Source: Burkholderiaceae bacterium (GTDB lineage Bacteria; Pseudomonadota; Gammaproteobacteria; Burkholderiales; Burkholderiaceae_D). From it: 46,775 nucleotides of DNA. Positions 40,662 to 46,775 of the stretch are shown one piece after another. How positions within the stretch are numbered: the first letter of the stretch is position 1; each line of letters opens with the position of its first letter. Made by a program: the position numbers and the translations under genes. Under the pieces are notes generated by a model, which saw only the letters and a program-made list of their open reading frames with translations, did no database searches and had not been told where the DNA came from. Location of the stretch: the NCBI GenBank assembly GCA_018882935.1, contig VERA01000013.1, positions 1 through 46,775 of the forward strand, given 5' to 3'.

Positions 40662-41243
40662 TCAGTGCAGATTAGAAATCCAATGCGCCAAGTTCAACAT
40701 ATCTTCTTCAGACAGCGTCTGAGCCAAGCTAGTCATGTTACCTGCATCGTTAGTGCGCTCGCGTGCCTTGAATGACTTCAACTGCGTGATGATGTAATCA
40801 GGATGCTGGCCCGCCAAACGGGGTACTTCATTCTGACCTTTCATGCCGCCGAGGTGGCACATCGCGCAAAGTGATTCTTCCGCTTTTTTGGCGCCCGCTT
40901 CCACCCGAGGCATCTCTGACTTGAAGCCGGTGCGTTCTTGTTTCTGCTTGGAGAAATAAGCCGCCAAATCTTTCATGTCCTGTTTTTCCATGCCGGCTGC
41001 AATGCCCGACATAATCGGGTTGGAACGACGACCTTCTTTGTAATCGCGCAGCTGAAGATACAAGTACCGATCGCTTTGTCCGGCTAACACCGGAAACGTA
41101 CCCACCTGAGAATTTCCATTTGGGCCGTGACAGGCGACGCACGCCTCGGCCTTCTTTTTGCCCGCTTCAACATCTTGCGCTTGCGCATTCAAGCTGAATG
41201 CGGCAAGTGTAATAATCGCGGCCACCACTCCTCGACATCTCAT
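40662..41243 (-). CDS. Diheme cytochrome c (c4-like)
   Basis: This periplasmic electron carrier has 193 residues from ATG 41243. The signal peptide is about residues 1-22 (VVAAIITLAAFSLNAQAQ). Two class I heme-binding motifs are present: CVACH at residues 35-39 and CAMCH at 126-130. Each half has a later Met that can serve as sixth ligand. Two tandem c-type domains are the cytochrome c4 layout. It is 70 bases downstream of a PQQ alcohol dehydrogenase gene, so it is a likely electron acceptor for it. A terminator in the gap suggests weaker or separate expression. GTG 41261 is an alternative start. Confidence 0.9.
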   Translation of the reverse strand: MRCRGVVAAIITLAAFSLNAQAQDVEAGKKKAEACVACHGPNGNSQVGTFPVLAGQSDRYLYLQLRDYKEGRRSNPIMSGIAAGMEKQDMKDLAAYFSKQKQERTGFKSEMPRVEAGAKKAEESLCAMCHLGGMKGQNEVPRLAGQHPDYIITQLKSFKARERTNDAGNMTSLAQTLSEEDMLNLAHWISNLH

Positions 41244-41266
41244 GACTAAACTCTCATTCACTCGTT

Positions 41267-41295
41267 AAAAAAAGAGGCTGCCCGCAGGCAGCCTC
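41267..41295 (-). terminator. Terminator after the PQQ dehydrogenase gene
   Basis: On the minus strand GAGGCTGCC, loop TGCG, GGCAGCCTC is followed by a seven-T run (complement of 41267-41273). The stem is 9 perfect bp. It stands between the dehydrogenase and cytochrome c genes and so decouples their expression. Confidence 0.92.
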
Positions 41296-41312
41296 CTTCG
41301 GATACCAACGAT

Positions 41313-43025
41313 TTACAGAGCGAACACAAACACGCTATTGCCGCGCTTGAAGTCCAGCTGCGTATTGCCGCCTGCTGCTACAGCGATGTACTGCTTGCCA
41401 TTGACTGTATACGACGTTGCAGGAGCGTTCACGCCTGCGCCGCACTGGTACTGCCACAATACCTTACCAGTTTTTGCGTCATAGGCTTTGAACCAACCGT
41501 TGCCTTCGCCAGCGAACACCAAGTTGCCAGCTGTCGACAACGCGCCACCGATCATTGGCTGATCGGTGCGTGCTTTCCATACGACCTTGCCGGTATCGAT
41601 GTTGACAGCAGTGACGTTACCGAACTGCTCTTCACCCACGCTGTTTTTGAACGCGCCGCCCAGCCACAGCTTGCCGCCTGGATAAGCCGCCGCTTCAACG
41701 TGGTAAGTCATTGGCTGCTCAAGGTTGACAGCATAAGCGAGGCGCAGGCCTGGGTTGACAGCCATTGGTGACCACTCAACACCACCGTTAGCGCCCAAGG
41801 ACATACGTGCGCCTTCTTTGGTCGGTAATGTCCACAGACCTTCTTGCGACACCATCGGCTCCGAGAAGCGGATCAGGTTGCCGTTCGAGCGATCATGAAC
41901 ATAGATGTGACCGGTTTTGCCACCATGGATCACGCCAGGGATCATCTTGCCGTTCTTGTCTTTCACGTCCACCAGGATAGGTGGCGAGACAGCGTCTAGA
42001 TCCCAAACATCATGCGCGACGTACTGGTAGTGCCACTTGTAGTTGCCAGTGTTCAGGTCAACTGCAACGATGGAGTCGGTGTACAGGTTGTCACCCGGAC
42101 GCTCGGCACCATACAGGTCAGGGGACGGGTTGCCGACGACGAAAAATACCGTGTTGGTCTTCACGTCAACAGCAGGGGTCATCCACACACCACCACCAAG
42201 AGTTTTGTAGAAATCACCACCGCCTTTGGCCAGTGCTGCTTTCTCTGCCGCGATATTGCGCTTCATGTTGCGACCGGTCGCATCGTTTTCTGCCCACACA
42301 CCCTCATGACCTTTTTCCGGGATGGTATGGAAGGTCCATGCCAGCTTGCCGGAATTTGCGTCATAGGCTTTCACGAAGCCACGTACACCGTACTCACCAC
42401 CGTTGGTGCCGATCAGTACTTTGCCGTTGGCGACTGAAGGTGCCATGGTTTCGCTGTAGCCAAGTTCCGGATCAGCGATTTCGGTTTCCCAAAGTAACTT
42501 ACCGGTTTTAGCATCCAGCGATACCAGCTTGGCATCCAGCGTGCCCATGAAGAGCTTGCCCTCTGATACAGCAACGCCCTTGTTGTTCGGGCCGCAGCAG
42601 TAGGTCGATACCGGACCGATTTTGTGCTTGTAGTGCCAGTACTGCTCACCCGTGACCGCGTTGATGGCGTAGACGTGGTTGTACGACGTGGTAACGAACA
42701 TCACACCGTCAACAACGATCGGTGCAGTTTCCATCGACTCAACAATACCGGTTTGGAATACAAACGCCGGGCGTAGCTTTGCGACATTACCGGTGTTGAT
42801 TTGCGATGCAGGATGATGACGGGTCTGATCGTAGCTACCGTTAGGCAGCAACCAGTTTTTGCCATCTTTTGCCGCGTTGTTCAACATATCTTGCGATACG
42901 CTGGTGAACTTCGGCATCGGATTTGCCTTGACGCCGGCGCCGGCGATAGGCTCTTGCGCGTACGCTGAGCTGGCGACGACCAGTCCGGTAACGGCAAGTG
43001 TTTTCAGCATGTTGTTAACAGCCAT
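41313..43025 (-). CDS. PQQ-dependent alcohol dehydrogenase with lanthanide-type Asp-x-Asp signature
   Basis: This periplasmic quinoprotein of the methanol/ethanol dehydrogenase family oxidises alcohols and passes electrons to a c-type cytochrome. It has 570 residues with a signal peptide to about residue 23 (SSAYA). Family features are the vicinal disulfide Cys143-Cys144, the metal ligands Glu211 and Asn299, and the catalytic Asp342. Asp344 two residues later (WDLDAV) occupies the position that distinguishes lanthanide-using enzymes from calcium-using MxaF. The motif after it (AVSPPI) differs from the GVN of canonical XoxF, so this is probably a separate clade. No C-terminal heme domain is present. 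GAGAGGAAG precedes ATG 43025. The substrate is not determined. Confidence 0.93.
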   Translation of the reverse strand: MAVNNMLKTLAVTGLVVASSAYAQEPIAGAGVKANPMPKFTSVSQDMLNNAAKDGKNWLLPNGSYDQTRHHPASQINTGNVAKLRPAFVFQTGIVESMETAPIVVDGVMFVTTSYNHVYAINAVTGEQYWHYKHKIGPVSTYCCGPNNKGVAVSEGKLFMGTLDAKLVSLDAKTGKLLWETEIADPELGYSETMAPSVANGKVLIGTNGGEYGVRGFVKAYDANSGKLAWTFHTIPEKGHEGVWAENDATGRNMKRNIAAEKAALAKGGGDFYKTLGGGVWMTPAVDVKTNTVFFVVGNPSPDLYGAERPGDNLYTDSIVAVDLNTGNYKWHYQYVAHDVWDLDAVSPPILVDVKDKNGKMIPGVIHGGKTGHIYVHDRSNGNLIRFSEPMVSQEGLWTLPTKEGARMSLGANGGVEWSPMAVNPGLRLAYAVNLEQPMTYHVEAAAYPGGKLWLGGAFKNSVGEEQFGNVTAVNIDTGKVVWKARTDQPMIGGALSTAGNLVFAGEGNGWFKAYDAKTGKVLWQYQCGAGVNAPATSYTVNGKQYIAVAAGGNTQLDFKRGNSVFVFAL

Positions 43026-43358
43026 ATGCTTCCTCTCTCGGTGGGTTTGAACCTCTTATATCTGTCGTTGTCTTGGGTTATTGATCAAGCCCTTTGAGGA
43101 ACAGCATGATCAGTTAATACCAGACCCGTCAGTCCTTCTTCTTAAACGCAACAAACAACAACAAGCCCTGTTTAAAAATGACCAAGGAATAGTAGTAATA
43201 AATTAATTATTGTATTTAGTACTTACTATCGCCAAGACAGTTCTAAAATCTCATCCTTGTTCCAGAATTTGACGGACAGCCTTATCATTGCGCCATGTGA
43301 TCGTAGTCTGAGTTTGGACCATTTGCAACATAAAACCATTATTTCAAAGGCGATTCTG
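43026..43358. other. Divergent regulatory region between the PQQ dehydrogenase and the ankyrin gene
   Basis: No gene is seen in these 333 bases. A strongly AT-rich tract covers about 43180-43220. TTGACG lies at 43269-43274 on the plus strand, but no matching -10 follows at a normal distance. On the minus strand TATAAG lies about 30 bases before the dehydrogenase start, without a good -35. Regulation by alcohol or lanthanide-responsive factors is possible but not shown. Confidence 0.5.
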
Positions 43359-44009
43359 ATGAAGCTGGTTAATACATTTCTGATATTTTTGATGGCGTTA
43401 CTTTTTTGCGGCGCAACAGCGGCGCAGCAGGTAGATAACCCCCATCAGCAATCACTGGCTGCCGTGCGCGCCGGGAATCTCGCCAAGCTTCGCGATCTGT
43501 TAGACAACCACGGCGCCAATTTGAATTCCCGGAATCGGATTGGCGAGAGCCTGCTGATGATGTCGATCAAAGCGGGCAAGCAAGACATCGCCAACTACTT
43601 GCTCGACCGCGGAGCGCGGGTGGATATCGCAAGTACCGCGAACGTAACGCCGTTGATGGCAGCAGCCTTTAATGGCGACCTGGGCATGGTCGAGCGATTA
43701 CTGGAGCGAGGTGCTGACGTTCACGCGGTTGACCGGCTGAAAAAAACTGCGATGGTTTACGCAGCGGGTGAGGGCCGCACAGAGGTGGTGGCGCGGCTGC
43801 TGAAGGCGGGGGTGGATATCAATGCCCGCTATCCAAATGATTTAACCGCGCTGATGTGGGCTGCCGGTCAGGGCCATACGGCAACCGTCAAATTCCTGCT
43901 TGGCGCCGGTGCCGATGCAGCGCTTGCGGACAACCGTGGCAAGACCGCGCTGGAGATTGCCGACGAGGCAGGTCATCTTGACGCAAAAATTAGTCTGACC
44001 AACCCATAA
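43359..44009 (+). CDS. Exported ankyrin-repeat protein
   Basis: This protein of about 216 residues starts at ATG 43359 after AAAGG. Its hydrophobic signal is residues 1-24 (LVNTFLIFLMALLFCGATAAQQ, given in parts: ends GATAAQQ). About five ankyrin repeats fill the rest, for example TPLMAAAFNGDLGMVERLL and TALMWAAGQGHTATVKFLL. Ankyrin repeats mediate protein-protein binding, and an exported version would act in the periplasm. It is divergent from the PQQ dehydrogenase and convergent with a cytochrome c gene. A role in assembling or protecting periplasmic redox proteins is only a guess from location. Confidence 0.88.
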   Translation: MKLVNTFLIFLMALLFCGATAAQQVDNPHQQSLAAVRAGNLAKLRDLLDNHGANLNSRNRIGESLLMMSIKAGKQDIANYLLDRGARVDIASTANVTPLMAAAFNGDLGMVERLLERGADVHAVDRLKKTAMVYAAGEGRTEVVARLLKAGVDINARYPNDLTALMWAAGQGHTATVKFLLGAGADAALADNRGKTALEIADEAGHLDAKISLTNP

Positions 44010-44020
44010 TCAGTCAAAAC

Positions 44021-44042
44021 AAAAAACCCCGCGCATGCGGGG
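44021..44042 (-). terminator. Terminator after the monoheme cytochrome c gene
   Basis: CCCCGC (44027-44032), loop GCAT, GCGGGG (44037-44042), with six A residues at 44021-44026 that read as T on the minus strand. It ends transcription from the cytochrome c gene at 44125-44448. On the plus strand it lacks a T-run. Confidence 0.85.
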
Positions 44043-44124
44043 TATCTGACGCAACGCCAGTTGCGTGCTGCAGCACATTGACAGCGAGTATCAGGCTAGT
44101 GTCAGCACCAGCCTGGCTGGTGAC

Positions 44125-44448
44125 TCAGCGTTTCTTCAATTCGATTTCAAACTGCGCAAAATAAGCGGAGACATTATCAATATCGGCATCGCTCAGCGGT
44201 TTCGCCATCAAGCTCATGACCTCATTGTGCCGCTTGCCGTCTCTGAAGTCGCGCAACTGGCTGGCAAGGTACATCTCGGGTTGGCCGGCAATCGAGGGTG
44301 TGCCTGCCATTGATGACAAGCCTTTTTCACCGTGACACATGATGCAGCTCTGGGCCACCGAAGCACCGGCTTTAACATCACCTGCAAGGCTGGAGGTTGA
44401 CACGGTGAGGGCGGCAAGGCTGATAGCGATATGAATGGCGGATTTCAT
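44125..44448 (-). CDS. Monoheme cytochrome c
   Basis: This small periplasmic class I cytochrome c has 107 residues with a signal peptide of about 22 residues (ending SSLAG). One heme motif CIMCH is at residues 35-39, and the Met in NEVMSLMAKPLSD is the likely sixth ligand. It resembles one half of the diheme cytochrome c4 at 40.7 kb. It is 112 bases downstream of the sorbosone-dehydrogenase-like gene on the same strand, separated by a terminator, and is a plausible electron acceptor for that enzyme. Confidence 0.9.
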   Translation of the reverse strand: MKSAIHIAISLAALTVSTSSLAGDVKAGASVAQSCIMCHGEKGLSSMAGTPSIAGQPEMYLASQLRDFRDGKRHNEVMSLMAKPLSDADIDNVSAYFAQFEIELKKR

Positions 44449-44480
44449 TTTTGGCTCAGTAGAAACAGGTTAAACACAAT

Positions 44481-44510
44481 AAAAAACCCGCCGCGATAAT
44501 TTGCGGCGGG
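44481..44510 (-). terminator. Terminator after the sorbosone-dehydrogenase-like gene
   Basis: CCCGCCGC (44487-44494), loop of 8 bases, GCGGCGGG (44503-44510), with six A residues at 44481-44486 that give a T-run on the minus strand. It lies 51 bases after the stop at 44561. Confidence 0.92.
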
Positions 44511-44560
44511 TCTGATCAAGATCAGTACCGGGCTTGTGGCCCGGCATTTATCCGCGTTGC

Positions 44561-45850
44561 TTAGTTCGCGGAGTAGCTGATGCGGTAGATCGCGCCAGCG
44601 TAGTCGTCGGACACCAGGATCGAACCATCAGGCAGGTTGGCGACGTCAACAGGACGGCCGAGTGCGCGCTTGGTGGTCTTGTCCAGGAAGCCATCCGCAA
44701 ACACTTCAGCTTGACCAGCTGTACCGTCGGCGTTGACCGGAACGAAGTTGATCAGGTAGCCGCTAGGTGTAGTGCGGTTCCAGGAGCCGTGCGATGCGAT
44801 GAACATGCCGCCCTGGTACTTCTTCGGGAATGCCTTACCGGTGTAGAAAGACATACCGAGCTGTGCCTGGTGCGCAGGGAACTCGACTTGCGGGAAGATC
44901 ATGCCAGCTGGCTCAGGCAGACCCTTCAGGTCTGGAGCAGCAGGTGAACCAGCAACTTTGTACTTGCCGTTGTAGAACGGGAAGCCGAAGTGCTGACCAG
45001 CCTTGGTGATGCGGTTCAGTTCGCCCGGTGGGACGTCATCGCCCAGACCGTCAACCTGGTTGTCGGTGGTCCAGATGGTCTTGTCTTTCGGGTTGATGTC
45101 CAGGCCAGCTGGGTTACGCATACCCATTGCGTACACTTCTTTGCCCGAGCCATCGAACGGGTTCAGACGGATCACGCCGCCGATACCGGTCTTGTTGTAC
45201 AGGTCGATCTTGTCTTTCGGCTGCACGTTGAATGGCTGGCCAAGAGTGATGTAGACCTTGCCATCGTCAGCAACTTTGCAAGTACGGCCGGTGTGGTTGA
45301 AGGACTCTTCTTCAACTGGGATCAGGCCGCCTTCTTTAACAGCGGTGATGACTGCAACGTCCGGACCTTCGTAGAAGTACTCAGCTGCTGGGAAGTTCAG
45401 CACGCGGTTCGACTCAACCACGATCAGGAAGCCGTCTTTGGTCCAGCATACGCCGTTCGGGTTCTTGAACTTGATCGAAGGAGCGAAAGGCTTGACTTCG
45501 TCAGCGACGTTGTCGCCGTTACGGTCGGTAACTGCCCAGACGGTGGTCTTGCGTGTGCCAACGAACAGCATGTTGGTCGACGGTGCAACCGCCATGTAAC
45601 GCGCGTCAGGAACGACTGCGTACAGTTCGATCTTGAAGCCTTCTGGCAGCTTGATCTTCTTCAGGTTTGCCTTCAGCGCTTCGACGTTAGCGCCAGACTG
45701 AGGAACGGTAGGAATGTCGATCGCAGTGCCCGAAGTTCTGAACTGCGAGATCTTTTCGAGACCCTCATCTTTTGCAAAGCTCGGTGCCGAAAAGGCGATG
45801 AGCAGTGCCGATGCCAGAGCGCTCTTAACAAAAACGTTGGATTTGGCCAA
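44561..45850 (-). CDS. Periplasmic sorbosone-dehydrogenase-like PQQ sugar/aldehyde dehydrogenase
   Basis: This soluble beta-propeller quinoprotein family oxidises aldoses or aldehydes. The protein has 429 residues from TTG 45850. That start is chosen because GGAG stands 6 bases before it and the signal peptide (AKSNVFVKSALASALLIAF then SAPSFA, cleaved near residue 26) then has normal length. ATG 45913 would add 21 residues with no gain. The propeller shows NGVCWTKDGFLIVVESNRVLNF, GMRNPAGLDINPKD and ASHGSWNRTTPSGY, typical of L-sorbosone dehydrogenase homologues. No heme motif is present. The substrate is unknown. It is the first of a short run with the cytochrome c gene. Confidence 0.85.
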   Translation of the reverse strand: MAKSNVFVKSALASALLIAFSAPSFAKDEGLEKISQFRTSGTAIDIPTVPQSGANVEALKANLKKIKLPEGFKIELYAVVPDARYMAVAPSTNMLFVGTRKTTVWAVTDRNGDNVADEVKPFAPSIKFKNPNGVCWTKDGFLIVVESNRVLNFPAAEYFYEGPDVAVITAVKEGGLIPVEEESFNHTGRTCKVADDGKVYITLGQPFNVQPKDKIDLYNKTGIGGVIRLNPFDGSGKEVYAMGMRNPAGLDINPKDKTIWTTDNQVDGLGDDVPPGELNRITKAGQHFGFPFYNGKYKVAGSPAAPDLKGLPEPAGMIFPQVEFPAHQAQLGMSFYTGKAFPKKYQGGMFIASHGSWNRTTPSGYLINFVPVNADGTAGQAEVFADGFLDKTTKRALGRPVDVANLPDGSILVSDDYAGAIYRISYSAN

Positions 45851-46124
45851 TTTAATCTCCGATTGGTTTTTATAAAAACACATGTGTAACCGCTTATGCG
45901 GCAAAATTTTCATTGATACTGCTTGTGCAATATCGTTGAAATCCCTTGGTTGATGCTAGTGGGCTTTGGAATATAGGTCTTGCTCAATGCGGGCTACAAG
46001 TGAATTTTTTTCAATATGTTGAGGCTCGTCAGGCTTCGCTATCAAAGCGACAACCAACGCTGAAACGTCGGCTGTACCGGCACGGCACGAACAGTAGCTT
46101 TTTGCTATCTGACCGCGGCACTAT
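45851..46124 (-). other. Intergenic region upstream of the sorbosone-dehydrogenase-like gene
   Basis: No gene is supported in these 274 bases. It must hold the promoter of the dehydrogenase, but I see no clear -35/-10 pair. No intrinsic terminator follows the beta-propeller gene on the minus strand, so read-through from it into the dehydrogenase gene is possible. Confidence 0.5.
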
Positions 46125-46775
46125 TTACTTGATAACTACGCCCCACGGCATCTCGCCAACTTTCACTTCCGATATCACTTTCAAGTCGACAGCATCGATC
46201 ACGCTGACCGAGTTGGAGCGGCCATTCGCAACGTATAGCTTGCGGCCATCGGGTGTGATCGCCATATTCCATGGTCGTTTTCCCACAGGTATGGCGGCCA
46301 GAATCTCATGGCTCTCGGTGTCGACCGCAGATACTGTGCCGTCTTTGCCATTCGAGATGAACACCCGTTTTCCATCAGGCGACATCGCAACACCGTTGGC
46401 AAAATTGCCCGTCTTGATTTGTTTGATGACCGATCGCTTGGCGACATCGATGGCGTACACCGTGCTGGCGATTTCACAGGCGACGTAGGCGACCTTGCCA
46501 TCCGGCCGAAATGCAATGCCGCGCGGGCGGTCGCCAACCTTGACTGAGGCCACCTGCTTGCGCCGTTTAACGTCAATGATGTCAACGCTGTCGGCCTCTT
46601 CTGCTGAGACGAACATCCATTTGCCGTCAGGACTAAACACCGCGTGCTCCGGGTTTTTGCCGCGTGTCTTGACCGCGAATACTTTTTTCCCGCTTGCCGT
46701 GTCAATAAAATTGACCGCGTTGCTGATTTCGGAAGCCGCCGCGATCCATCTGCCGTCGGGTGAGCTGGATACGCC
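46125..46775 (-). CDS. YVTN-type beta-propeller protein (partial, C-terminal part)
   Basis: The frame is open to the right edge, so the N-terminus is outside the window. The visible 216 residues hold about five repeats with the pattern SPDGK then a strand such as VFISNGKDGTVSAVD or LYVANGRSNSVSVID, about 42 residues apart. This is the YVTN family of seven-bladed propellers. Members next to PQQ genes are often called PQQ-dependent-catabolism-associated beta-propeller proteins and are exported. A periplasmic role with the quinoprotein cluster is inferred from the location. It is on the same strand as the dehydrogenase and 274 bases upstream. Confidence 0.88.
   Translation of the reverse strand, partial: GVSSSPDGRWIAAASEISNAVNFIDTASGKKVFAVKTRGKNPEHAVFSPDGKWMFVSAEEADSVDIIDVKRRKQVASVKVGDRPRGIAFRPDGKVAYVACEIASTVYAIDVAKRSVIKQIKTGNFANGVAMSPDGKRVFISNGKDGTVSAVDTESHEILAAIPVGKRPWNMAITPDGRKLYVANGRSNSVSVIDAVDLKVISEVKVGEMPWGVVIK

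Noticed and set aside
44990..45889. A 299-codon open frame on the plus strand, opposite the sorbosone-dehydrogenase-like gene
   Set aside because: It is antisense to a clear family member, has no family-like sequence, is rich in Val, Asp and Arg from reversed codons, and reflects codon bias of the real gene.

Overview
The window looks like the replication-origin-proximal region of a betaproteobacterial chromosome. The reasons are the gene orders rpmH-rnpA-yidD-yidC with mnmE beyond, mnmG-rsmG-parA-parB-atpIBEFHAGDC, and dnaA-dnaN-gyrB, which are the usual arrangement in Burkholderiales and relatives, together with MalG/GlpQ-type glycerol uptake, malate synthase G and PQQ enzymes. I cannot name the genus. 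The order Burkholderiales or a neighbouring order is an inference from gene order and protein style. No rRNA, tRNA, CRISPR array, insertion sequence or phage gene was found.

Layout. (1) 1-3.9 kb, plus strand: the tail of a glycerol ABC transporter operon (permease end, DUF2160 small membrane protein, large solute-binding protein), a terminator, then glycerol kinase glpK. A bidirectional terminator separates it from (2) 3.9-11.1 kb, minus strand: the complete nine-gene F1Fo ATP synthase operon atpI-B-E-F-H-A-G-D-C with a near-consensus sigma70 promoter at 11.07 kb. (3) 11.2-15.8 kb, minus: parB, parA, rsmG, mnmG, with two parS sites just upstream of mnmG. (4) 15.8-22.6 kb, minus: accessory genes (TSUP exporter, GMC oxidoreductase, LysR regulator, MFS exporter, RluA-type pseudouridine synthase, an unrecognised protein with a UvrD-tail-like N-terminus). 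(5) 22.6-25.4 kb: an orphan hairpin-plus-terminator transcript candidate, a single-domain asparaginase-like gene, a periplasmic pentapeptide-repeat protein, and mnmE. (6) 25.4-33.5 kb: the divergent origin core, with rpmH-rnpA-yidD-yidC leftward and dnaA-dnaN-gyrB rightward. (7) 33.5-40.6 kb: L-2-haloacid dehalogenase, malate synthase G, a Tim44-like protein, an AI-2E/PerM family permease, TerC and an NhaR-like regulator. (8) 40.6-46.8 kb: a periplasmic quinoprotein block with a diheme cytochrome c, a PQQ alcohol dehydrogenase carrying the lanthanide-type Asp-x-Asp signature, an ankyrin protein, a monoheme cytochrome c, a sorbosone-dehydrogenase-like protein and a YVTN beta-propeller protein cut by the window edge.

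How the genes work together. Glycerol is imported and phosphorylated by region 1. Region 2 makes ATP. Regions 3 and 6 hold chromosome replication and segregation, tRNA U34 modification (MnmE and MnmG act as a complex), ribosome and RNase P parts, and membrane protein insertion. Region 8 probably oxidises alcohols or aldehydes in the periplasm and passes electrons to the neighbouring c-type cytochromes. The dehalogenase and malate synthase G could together turn haloacetate-derived C2 units into malate, but the linking glycolate oxidase is not in the window.

The most interesting items are the lanthanide-signature quinoprotein and its cytochrome block, the orphan RNA candidate at 22.8 kb, the helically phased parS pair, the AT-rich DnaA-box region at 18.4 kb compared with the weakly boxed rpmH-dnaA gap, and the unknown protein at 21.9-22.6 kb. 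I did not find clear evidence for an entirely new biological system.
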